This document shows, in pieces, positions 17,982 to 25,255 of a stretch of DNA of 64,000 nucleotides. Position 1 is the first letter of the stretch; every line of letters starts with the position of its first letter. Where the stretch lies: contig CP085689.1 of NCBI GenBank assembly GCA_020683205.1, positions 682,001-746,000 on the forward strand. The letters are read 5' to 3'. The notes under the pieces are model-generated. The model was not told where the DNA came from, searched no databases, and worked only from the letters and a program-made list of their open reading frames with translations. The translations under genes and the position numbers were made by a program. Source of the stretch: Lentisphaerae bacterium WC36. GTDB lineage: Bacteria > Verrucomicrobiota > Lentisphaeria > Victivallales > SZUA-371.

Positions 17982-18704
17982 TTAACTTTGTGCTGTAATC
18001 AGATCGATTACTTTCTCGCGAGCATTTTGTAAATGGTCAATTAAACTATTAATCTTGTAGTCAATTTCATCTTGATTTTCTTTAATAATCATTAAATTGC
18101 CAATTAGTTTATTTATTATTGAGTGCATCCGTTTTAACAAACTAATTTTGAATGTTGGGAAATTTTCGCCATTAAAACTAAACAAATCTGTTGTACGTGT
18201 TGTTAGTTTTCCAAAATCGCAAAGAATTACCATACCAAGTTTTTTTTGCTCGTAATTTAAGCTCATTACAAATATATTTGACCAACGACACGCTAATTTT
18301 TCGAGTAGTAAGAATAGTTCAGATCCTTCTTTGTTTTGCCATAAATCAACGTCAAAAACGTTGTTTTCAGCGTCAAAATCTTCGTCATCTTCATCCTCAG
18401 AGTCATTGCTATGGCTAAAGCTTAAATCCTCGTTAAAATTAAGCCATTGATTGATATTTGAATCATTAACAGCATCAGCATTGTTTATTTCGTTACTACT
18501 ATTTGCCTCGTTTGAAGTCAAAAGGTTTGAATTATTTACAGCATTAGATTTTGTTCGCATATTATCAAGAATCATATCTTCTTCATTCGGCAAATCAATA
18601 AATTGCTTCAATTCATGAAAATAGCTATGAATGCGTTTTTCGTCTTCACGAATCAACGCTTCCCATTCAAATTCATTCCAATTCTTTTTTCTTTGATAAT
18701 CCAT
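17982..18704 (-). CDS. Hypothetical protein with Asn/Ser/Asp-rich linker
   Basis: A 240-residue cytoplasmic protein with no signal peptide or membrane segment. A helical N-terminus (about 1-45) is joined by a low-complexity linker (about 48-115; rich in Asn, Ser, Asp, Glu) to a hydrophobic, likely folded domain (about 118-175; LFLLLEKLACRW, KLGMVILCDFGKL). It ends in a long helix (about 185-238). A clear ribosome site (aaggag) precedes the ATG by 7 nt. I do not recognise the family. The layout (helix, flexible acidic linker, folded core, helix) would suit a protein-interaction or chaperone-like role. Confidence 0.65.
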   Translation of the reverse strand: MDYQRKKNWNEFEWEALIREDEKRIHSYFHELKQFIDLPNEEDMILDNMRTKSNAVNNSNLLTSNEANSSNEINNADAVNDSNINQWLNFNEDLSFSHSNDSEDEDDEDFDAENNVFDVDLWQNKEGSELFLLLEKLACRWSNIFVMSLNYEQKKLGMVILCDFGKLTTRTTDLFSFNGENFPTFKISLLKRMHSIINKLIGNLMIIKENQDEIDYKINSLIDHLQNAREKVIDLITAQS

Positions 18705-18834
18705 AATCTAACTCCTTCATTAACAAGTTAAAATAGTAAACTATAAAATTTATGGCTCTACTAATAATGCGCATTTAAATATTTGTGCATTATCCCTACT
18801 TTGAAAAGCTTTTTTAAAAATAAATTTTTTACAA

Positions 18835-19251
18835 TTATTTACTTTTACCTAAGCTATCTAATTTGACGATTTCTTTAATGTCAATTTGAACGGCATCGCC
18901 CCATAGATTTTCTAAATTATATAACTCACGAGCCTCTTCTGTCATTACGTGAACTATTACATTGCCATAATCCATTAACATCCAATGACTTGCTGCTGTT
19001 CCGTCGACTCTGCGTGGAGCTAATAGGTATTCTTTTTTTATTTCTCGACCAATGTTGTCGATAATCGCTTTTAAATGTGGCTCTGAACCACCTGTGCATA
19101 GAACGTAGAAATCAGCTAAAGATGAAAACTCTGCAACATTTAGTGAAACAATATTTTCTGCCTTTCTATCATCAGCAACACGAACACATAGTGCCATTAA
19201 CTCTTTTGTTGTTGGTGCTTTAGCTTCGTTATTTTCAATTTTTTCTGTCAT
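18835..19251 (-). CDS. rsfS: Ribosomal silencing factor RsfS
   Basis: An Iojap/RsfS homologue that binds uL14 and blocks 30S-50S joining when nutrients are low. Family motifs: KAENIVSLNV, SSLADFYVLCTGGSEPHLKAI, RVDGTAASHWMLMDYGNVIVHVM and the C-terminal YNLENLWGDA. The frame can extend upstream to a TTG at 19290, but the ATG at 19251 gives 138 residues, close to the family norm, and I use it. It follows nadD on the same strand, the common bacterial nadD-rsfS arrangement, with about 110 nt between the two. Confidence 0.95.
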   Translation of the reverse strand: MTEKIENNEAKAPTTKELMALCVRVADDRKAENIVSLNVAEFSSLADFYVLCTGGSEPHLKAIIDNIGREIKKEYLLAPRRVDGTAASHWMLMDYGNVIVHVMTEEARELYNLENLWGDAVQIDIKEIVKLDSLGKSK

Positions 19252-19364
19252 TATATTAATTAAAACTCCATCAATATTCAAATTATTCAATTATTACTTA
19301 GCAACGCTCTTTTAGGTTGCTACTCAACTATTTTATCATTATATAAAATTAATCAAAACTATTT

Positions 19365-19991
19365 TTAATTTTGATATAAATTATTATTTATAATATAGCA
19401 TAAAACTTCATTACTTAAAAGAGCTGAAACATCCCCTTTTTGAGAAATTTTTTCTCTTATATCACTAGAAGCGCACGATATTACAGAAAATTGCACACAA
19501 TTTTCTAAAAATTGGGTTACCAATAGTTTATTCCATTTTTTTAGTAGCTTGGTTTCATCAATTATATAATTTGGTCGCGGATATGTGATAATTTTATAAT
19601 TTTCGACAATTTCTTTTGCCTTATACCAGGTGTGAAGTTGCATTAAACTATCGCTACCAATTAAAAGTGAAATTTCATCATTGTTGTGTTGCTCTTGTAA
19701 AATTTTTAGAGTATTAATTGTATATGACAGCTCATTCGCTCGCTCTTGTTCAATTTTGCTAATTTCTACTTTATTACAATTATTAACATTTAAATTTTTA
19801 AAAGCTAACTCTAGCATCGCACATCTTTGTTCAAAACTTGATACTTTTTGCTCTGTTTTATGAGGTGGTCGGTATGAAACCAAAATAATAACTTTATCGA
19901 CTATTTCTGAATTTATTAGTTCTGTTACAATATTTACATGCCCTAAATGAGGCGGGTCGAAAGTTCCTCCAAAAACCGCAATTTTCATCAT
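19365..19991 (-). CDS. nadD: Nicotinate-nucleotide adenylyltransferase
   Basis: A 208-residue enzyme that adenylates nicotinate mononucleotide in NAD synthesis. The nucleotidyltransferase motifs are clear: GGTFDPPHLGH at the N-terminus, and SSDIREK (the ISSTxIR-like motif) near residue 175. Start: the ribosome site aaagga is spaced 3 nt from ATG 19991 and 6 nt from ATG 19988, so the second Met is equally or more likely. It is upstream of rsfS on the same strand. Confidence 0.94.
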   Translation of the reverse strand: MMKIAVFGGTFDPPHLGHVNIVTELINSEIVDKVIILVSYRPPHKTEQKVSSFEQRCAMLELAFKNLNVNNCNKVEISKIEQERANELSYTINTLKILQEQHNNDEISLLIGSDSLMQLHTWYKAKEIVENYKIITYPRPNYIIDETKLLKKWNKLLVTQFLENCVQFSVISCASSDIREKISQKGDVSALLSNEVLCYIINNNLYQN

Positions 19992-20252
19992 AATTCCTTT
20001 AAATTTTATTAACTACTGTTATAGTTATTATAAATCATGAATGTGAAATATGCAATTAAGGGCGATGCTAAAAATAGAGTATTTGATTAAAATTTGCTCT
20101 TTTTGTTTAATTCAATAATTCTGTAAAAATTCACGTAGTTCGCTATGTAGATATTTAAAAATAATTGGTTAAAAGCTAAAAATCGTTAAATTTATCTTTA
20201 AAATAAATTTTAGAAATACCCTTAAGATTGGCGATGTAAAAAAGGATTAGTA

Positions 20253-21572
20253 ATGTATTCGGATGCGATAAAAATTATTAAAAAACTTCAACAACAAAAT
20301 TTTAAAGCCTATTTTGTAGGTGGTTATGTGCGTAATACAATTCTTGGAAAAAGTGTTAAAGATATTGACATTGCCACCAGTGCAACTACCGATGAAATAA
20401 AAAAAATATTTTCCCATTATCATGAGATTGGTGCTAGTTTTGGAGTAATTAATATTGTTACTGATAGCGGGCAGTGTTTTGAAGTTGCGACATTGCGTGA
20501 AGAGGATAATTATTTTGATGGACGACATCCTGAAAAAATTATTTACACTTCTGAACCTCTTCATGATGCAAAACGACGTGACTTTACGGTTAATGCGATG
20601 TTTTATGATCCAGTTAAAGATGAATATTTAGACTTTTTCAATGGTATGAAGGATCTAAAAGCTGGAATTTTAGATTCAGTTGGCGATCCTAAAAAACGTT
20701 TTTCTGAGGACGCGCTGCGAATTTTACGAGCGGTGCGTTTTGCTGTGGAATATGATTTTTCTATTTCTAATAGGGTCACTCTTGCGATTAAAGAATCTGC
20801 AAAATTATTAACTAAATTATCTGCTGAAAGAATTCGTGAAGAATTAACTAAAATGTTATTAGAAAGGAATCCAGAGCGGGCATTTCGTCTAATGCAAAAA
20901 TACCATATTTTAACAGAAATTTTACCTGAGGTTGCTGTTCTTGAAGGTGTAGATCAGCATCCTGATTTTCATCCTGAAGGAGATGTTTTTGAGCATACGA
21001 TGTTGATGTTGAGGCATTTTACATTAGCAAATAGTAATTTAGCATGGGCAATTTTGCTTCATGATGTAGGTAAAAAAACAAAGCAAAGTTATTCTGAAGA
21101 TGGGCGTGTTAGATTTTATTGCCATGAAGTGGAGAGTGGTTTAATTGCTAAAAAAGTCCTAAAAAGATTAAAATTTAGTAAGCTTGATTCGAAAATTATC
21201 ATAAAAGCAGTTTCTGATCATATGCGCTACGCTCATGTTGATCAAATGCGTAAAAGCAAATGGCGTAAAATTATTGATTATGAATACTTTCCACTAGAAC
21301 TAGAGTTGCATCGTATTGATTGTATTTCGAGTAATGGCTTAATGGGGAATTATAATTTGTTGTTACAACGCTATCGCGAATGTGATGAATTAGACGAAGT
21401 TAAAATCGAGCCGATCGTAAACGGAAAAGATTTGATTGCTTTGGGTTTTAAACCAGGAGTAATTTTTAAAAAAATTCTTAATGATGTTAATGAACAATAT
21501 CTTGATGGTAATATAACATCTAAGGATGAAGCAATAAAGTTTATTAAAAATAATTTTATAAGTATTAATTAA
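20253..21572 (+). CDS. cca: CCA-adding tRNA nucleotidyltransferase / poly(A) polymerase family with HD domain
   Basis: A 439-residue class II nucleotidyltransferase. The head domain has VGGYVRNTILG, the catalytic DIDIAT (two Asp), and RRDFTVNAM; the neck has EDALRILRAVRF. A C-terminal HD phosphohydrolase domain (FEHTMLML, LLHDVGK; about 245-345) is present. The role is most likely to build or repair the tRNA 3'-CCA end. Since some bacteria split CC- and A-adding activities, I cannot exclude an A-adding-only enzyme. It is followed 20 nt later by the GGQ protein, so the two are probably co-transcribed. Confidence 0.9.
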   Translation: MYSDAIKIIKKLQQQNFKAYFVGGYVRNTILGKSVKDIDIATSATTDEIKKIFSHYHEIGASFGVINIVTDSGQCFEVATLREEDNYFDGRHPEKIIYTSEPLHDAKRRDFTVNAMFYDPVKDEYLDFFNGMKDLKAGILDSVGDPKKRFSEDALRILRAVRFAVEYDFSISNRVTLAIKESAKLLTKLSAERIREELTKMLLERNPERAFRLMQKYHILTEILPEVAVLEGVDQHPDFHPEGDVFEHTMLMLRHFTLANSNLAWAILLHDVGKKTKQSYSEDGRVRFYCHEVESGLIAKKVLKRLKFSKLDSKIIIKAVSDHMRYAHVDQMRKSKWRKIIDYEYFPLELELHRIDCISSNGLMGNYNLLLQRYRECDELDEVKIEPIVNGKDLIALGFKPGVIFKKILNDVNEQYLDGNITSKDEAIKFIKNNFISIN

Positions 21573-21592
21573 CACGATAGAAATGTTGAAAT

Positions 21593-22117
21593 ATGACTGA
21601 AGAAAATAATATTATAAATAAATTAGATATAGTCTATTATGATAAAAGAAATAGTTGGCTCGAGGCTAGTGATCAAGAACTTTTTAGTCAGTGTCGCTGT
21701 GATTTTTTTAAATCGATGGGTAAGGGGGGGCAAAAACGTAATAAAACCTCTTCTGCAGTGAGGTTGACTCATTTACCGAGTAATATAGTCGTTAGCGCAG
21801 ATGAATTTCGTTCTCAGCATGATAATCGTCATTTGGCACTAAAAAAACTTCGAGTTGAAATTGGTTTGCAGTGTCGAAGTAAAGAATTTCCAGACGTAGA
21901 TTTACAAATTGGTAAAAAAAATCCACTATATGGTTTGAAATTAGCTTTACTGTGCGATATATTAACTGCACAGCATTTGAATATTAAGTGCTGCGCGAAA
22001 TACTTGTCGATTAGTAGTAATCAGTTTACAAGATTATTGTTTAGTGATTCTAATCTTTGGCAATATGTGCAATCATTACGGGAACAAGCTGGCCTATCAA
22101 GATTCAAAAGACCCTGA
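21593..22117 (+). CDS. GGQ release-factor-like protein
   Basis: A 174-residue protein with the class I release factor catalytic loop: GKGGQKRNKTSSAVRL with GGQ at residues 45-47, which reaches the peptidyl-transferase centre and hydrolyses peptidyl-tRNA. It lacks the codon-recognition domains of RF1/RF2, so it resembles rescue factors such as ArfB/PrfH. Instead of the short basic ArfB tail it has a roughly 70-residue helical C-terminus (about 105-174; CAKYLSISSNQFTRLL reads like a helix-turn-helix), as in release-factor-like proteins of PVC bacteria. It follows the tRNA nucleotidyltransferase gene closely, consistent with a translation-quality unit. Confidence 0.85.
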   Translation: MTEENNIINKLDIVYYDKRNSWLEASDQELFSQCRCDFFKSMGKGGQKRNKTSSAVRLTHLPSNIVVSADEFRSQHDNRHLALKKLRVEIGLQCRSKEFPDVDLQIGKKNPLYGLKLALLCDILTAQHLNIKCCAKYLSISSNQFTRLLFSDSNLWQYVQSLREQAGLSRFKRP

Positions 22118-22181
22118 TAATCCCTAATAATCCCTAATCATTTTTTTTGATTTTGTTTAGGTTCAGCTTTATATATTTAAT

Positions 22182-22217
22182 AAACTCCTAATATTTTTTG
22201 ATATTAGGAGTTTTTTT
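22182..22217. terminator. Rho-independent terminator between convergent genes
   Basis: A perfect 13-bp stem (aaactcctaatat / atattaggagttt) with a 6-nt loop and a T-run on the + strand. It terminates the cca-GGQ unit and lies just past the end of the convergent GH16 gene. Confidence 0.93.
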
Positions 22218-22242
22218 GTTTATTAGAGGGTGAGTTTTAACC

Positions 22243-23211
22243 TTATTCAACAGTATAGAAATTTGGCTTACTATTCATGTCGTAACCTGGTAGCTTGTAT
22301 ACTCTGACGTAGTCAATTTGTAGCTTAATGGAGTCTTTCTCTAATTCAACAGCAGGTGCCCAGTGTCCGCCGATGATTAAATCAAAATAAAAGCAAAAAT
22401 TTTGATCAAAGGGCCAAGAAGCTTTATCTTGTTTGAGTGGTTCATGTTTTTTTACAATATGATATAGTTTGCCATCAAAAAGGAAACGAAGTTCAACTTC
22501 ATTCCATTCCACGCTCCAAGTATGAAATTTTTCGATAGGAGCAAAATATAATAGATGAAAATGACCCCACCGATAATTTTTAGAGAAAACTGTTGTTATA
22601 AAATTTTTGTTTTCATTAAGATATGCACAAAGTAACATTTCACCACAGTCTGGCCAGTCCAATTCTTCTCGGTTATCATTTATTAAAGATAATTGACTCC
22701 AGCTGCCAAGCCCAGATTCAAGCTTTGCTCTTATATCAATTTTTCCATATTTAAAACTAACTTTTTTTATACTGGTAACTTGTCCCGAAGTATACTCAAT
22801 ATATTTTTGTTTCGTTAAATCCACACTGTTTTCTTGATAATCCTCATTTGGGATTTTTTCTTTATGTGCTTCAAGCACCATGCATCCATCTTCTATTCTG
22901 ACATTTTTTTTTCTTGCAGTATAAATTGATTTAGTATTTTTTCTTAGGTATCCTGTTTCTATATTCCAAAATTTAGGATTTGGCTTTGTCCCGCTATTAA
23001 ATTCATCACTCCACACTAATTTCCACTCAAATCCTTCGTCAGATCTAGATGATGTGCTATAATGATTGAAGTATGTTCTTTTTCTTGGCTTTTTTACTTT
23101 TTTCTTTCTTATAATGCTTGATGAACTGTTGTTTTTAGATTCTTTGTTTTCTTCTGAATAAACAGTTGTGACTAATAACGACGAAAGAGTTATAAGTAAA
23201 TATTTTTTCAA
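22243..23211 (-). CDS. Exported GH16-fold protein with degenerate active site
   Basis: A 322-residue protein with a signal peptide (about 1-19), a Lys/Ser-rich linker, and a GH16 (laminarinase/kappa-carrageenase-like) jelly-roll from about 62 to 312: KLVWSDEFN, TSGQVTS, KYGKIDIRAKL, HTWSVEW, FDQNFCFYFDLIIGGHW, DYVRVYKL. Active GH16 enzymes have GEIDIME. Here the segment reads GEMLLCA: Glu191 is kept, but the Asp and the acid/base Glu are replaced by Leu193 and Ala196. I infer loss of normal hydrolase activity and a carbohydrate-binding or structural role. It lies beside the DA1-like gene on the same strand, 27 nt apart, so the two are probably one operon. Confidence 0.82.
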   Translation of the reverse strand: MKKYLLITLSSLLVTTVYSEENKESKNNSSSSIIRKKKVKKPRKRTYFNHYSTSSRSDEGFEWKLVWSDEFNSGTKPNPKFWNIETGYLRKNTKSIYTARKKNVRIEDGCMVLEAHKEKIPNEDYQENSVDLTKQKYIEYTSGQVTSIKKVSFKYGKIDIRAKLESGLGSWSQLSLINDNREELDWPDCGEMLLCAYLNENKNFITTVFSKNYRWGHFHLLYFAPIEKFHTWSVEWNEVELRFLFDGKLYHIVKKHEPLKQDKASWPFDQNFCFYFDLIIGGHWAPAVELEKDSIKLQIDYVRVYKLPGYDMNSKPNFYTVE

Positions 23212-23238
23212 TTTTCAAATTCCTTAATGTAAAATGTA

Positions 23239-24351
23239 TTATTTTTTTTGTGCTTCATTTTCTTTTGCTAAGAATTTTAATAGCCCAGGCAATCCACCAT
23301 GTTTTTTAGCAATTTTTTTTATCATGCGATAACCTCCGCCATAAATAGGGTCAGTGTTTTCTTCCATTCGCAAGTTACTTTTGCTGTTTTTGTACTTAAT
23401 ATTTACTAGTGAGGCAACATATTCAGCAAAGCCTTCTTTAATTTTTAGATTATTTATATTTGGAAAATGTTGATAAAAATAGTCATGGGCTAATTCATGA
23501 GCAATTACTTCAATTAATTTTTTGCGTGGAGTGCCGTAAAGGACGTAAATGTCATATGATTCATGAGTTAAGGTGCTTACAGTTTCTTCATAAAAACCTT
23601 TTGTTAGAGAAAATTTACGATATGTTGTATCCTTATAGGTTTTTTTTACTGAATATAATCCTAATTCTAAGATATCTTCCCCATTACTAATTTGATTGTT
23701 CTTTTTGCTTAATTCGTGCATTGTGTTGATATCAACAGAATAAATTTTAACCTTGTCATGAGTTGGAATATTCAATTTTTCTTTCATGACTTTTCTAACT
23801 TCAACAAGGTATTTTTTTATTTCTTTTTTGTCATGAACAGCAGTTTTATCGCAACGTTCACATATTAATCGTCCATCTGCAAGTTTATATTCGACTCCTG
23901 GAAGTTGACAACTGAAACATTTATTCTTTTGAGCACAACTTTTGCAATAAAATAGTGATCCATGCTGCCAATCATTTATGCGAAAACCTGATTTGACATG
24001 TTTTTTGCATAGTTTACACTGTGGTAAAGTTTTACTCAAGCATTGTTCGGAACAATATTTTTTACCTTTTGCCTCGAGCCATTTATTCATTTTTTTGCTA
24101 CAGATAGTGCAAGTAGGCAAAGAAGCATTATAGCAATTTTTTGAACAGTATGTTTTACCATTTGACTTAAAATATTTTTCACCACTATAAATATTTTTAT
24201 GACATGTGCTACAAGTAATTCTGCTTTTTAAGCGACTTGAAGAGCGGCTTTTCCTAGCTTCTGAATTCGAAGCATAAAAAAAACTTGTTAAACATAAAAT
24301 AGCTAGAGTAAAAATTTTTATATTTTTTCTATTAATAATAAATTTATTCAT
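23239..24351 (-). CDS. Exported LIM-like zinc-finger / DA1-like metallopeptidase
   Basis: A 370-residue protein. A signal peptide (about 10-30) is followed by eight Cys pairs: 47/50, 69/73, 81/84, 100/104, 112/115, 136/139, 145/148, 164/167. These would bind four zinc ions in LIM-type treble clefs. Residues about 175-345 form a metallopeptidase with HELAH (285-289) and EGFAE (306-310), a gluzincin pattern. LIM fingers followed by such a peptidase is the plan of the DA1 family, known from plant growth-regulating peptidases and scattered bacteria. Export is predicted, which is odd for a LIM protein. It is upstream of the GH16-fold gene in the same unit. Substrate unknown. Confidence 0.78.
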   Translation of the reverse strand: MNKFIINRKNIKIFTLAILCLTSFFYASNSEARKSRSSSRLKSRITCSTCHKNIYSGEKYFKSNGKTYCSKNCYNASLPTCTICSKKMNKWLEAKGKKYCSEQCLSKTLPQCKLCKKHVKSGFRINDWQHGSLFYCKSCAQKNKCFSCQLPGVEYKLADGRLICERCDKTAVHDKKEIKKYLVEVRKVMKEKLNIPTHDKVKIYSVDINTMHELSKKNNQISNGEDILELGLYSVKKTYKDTTYRKFSLTKGFYEETVSTLTHESYDIYVLYGTPRKKLIEVIAHELAHDYFYQHFPNINNLKIKEGFAEYVASLVNIKYKNSKSNLRMEENTDPIYGGGYRMIKKIAKKHGGLPGLLKFLAKENEAQKK

Positions 24352-24858
24352 TTTTTTAATTTTGTTATTTTATATTATGAGTTTTATTTTATAAATCTAT
24401 TAAATATTAACGGTCTAATTTTAGTTAAATTTATTATATAAAGTATTTCTTTAGAAATTAAAAATCAAGGAAAAAACTTGAAAAAGTGCTTTATGTGATT
24501 TAGATTAAATGTTGTAAATTGTGAAGTTATTATTTTATTTTATAAATTTAATTGGTTAATAGTTTATTTTTTAATATAAATTTTTAAACTTTTTTGTAAC
24601 CGACTAGTCAGTTTTTTAGTAATAATAATTTTAAAATGACCGTAAATAGTAAAATGTTTGGTTTGCGTGTTAAAAATTTAGAATGTAAAAAAATTAAAAA
24701 TACCTTAAACATAAATATAAGAAATTATATTTGAGTATTAATACTTAAGGTAAATGAAGTTTTGTAATAAAAAAGATATTTGAGGAGAGGGTAAATCTTG
24801 CTTTTTTAGATTTGCTTGTTGTTATTGTTTTTAAGATTAAGAAAAGGCACATCTTTAC
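24352..24858. other. 507-bp intergenic region upstream of ptsH
   Basis: No convincing gene. It holds the divergent promoters of the DA1-like gene and ptsH. A perfect 12-nt palindrome AGTATTAATACT lies at 24734-24745, about 115 nt before the ptsH ATG, and a small hairpin (aaatct / agattt) at 24794-24813 is in the likely leader. A strong Shine-Dalgarno-like gaggagagg at about 24782 is not followed by a usable frame. A 32-codon frame at 24636 has no support. Confidence 0.45.
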
Positions 24859-25143
24859 ATGCTTAATGAAAGTGGCGAAGTTTGCAATGAATTTGAGATT
24901 CAAAATGTTCTAGGCTTGCATGCTAGGGCAGCAACATTGTTTGTTCAAACTGCATCAGAATATGATTCTGAAATTACAGTTGAGAAGGATGGTGAGCGAG
25001 TTAATGGCAAAAGCTTAATGAGCTTATTGATGCTGTGTGCTGGCTTTGGAACTTCAATAAAAGTTACTGCGACTGGCAGTGATTGTGAGGAAGCGTTAGT
25101 TGCTATAGGTGAGTTGATAAACAATAAGTTTGGTGAAGATTAA
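24859..25143 (+). CDS. ptsH: Phosphocarrier protein HPr
   Basis: A 94-residue HPr with the phosphorylatable histidine His21 in GLHARAA and a serine (Ser52) in VNGKSLMSLL, matching the Ser46 site used by HPr kinase. Phosphate passes from enzyme I (next gene) through HPr to acceptors. No sugar-specific EII genes are in the window, so the role may be regulatory. The N-terminus is about 10 residues longer than in enteric HPr. ptsI follows after 112 nt. Confidence 0.94.
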   Translation: MLNESGEVCNEFEIQNVLGLHARAATLFVQTASEYDSEITVEKDGERVNGKSLMSLLMLCAGFGTSIKVTATGSDCEEALVAIGELINNKFGED

Positions 25144-25255
25144 CTTTTTGCGTTGTTTGTCAAAATATTGGAACATACTTAATGTATAAAATCATAAAAA
25201 TTTTTCTCTAAAGTAGTGCTTTGGAGAAGGTCTAAATAAAAAGAACATTTTAAAA

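Noticed and set aside
19299-19323. Small hairpin (tagcaac/gttgcta) between nadD and rsfS as an attenuator
   Set aside because: Seven base pairs, 10-nt loop and no T-tract; too weak to call.
24636-24734. A 32-codon frame upstream of ptsH
   Set aside because: No ribosome site, Lys/Asn-rich composition as expected of A/T-rich non-coding DNA, and no recognisable features.
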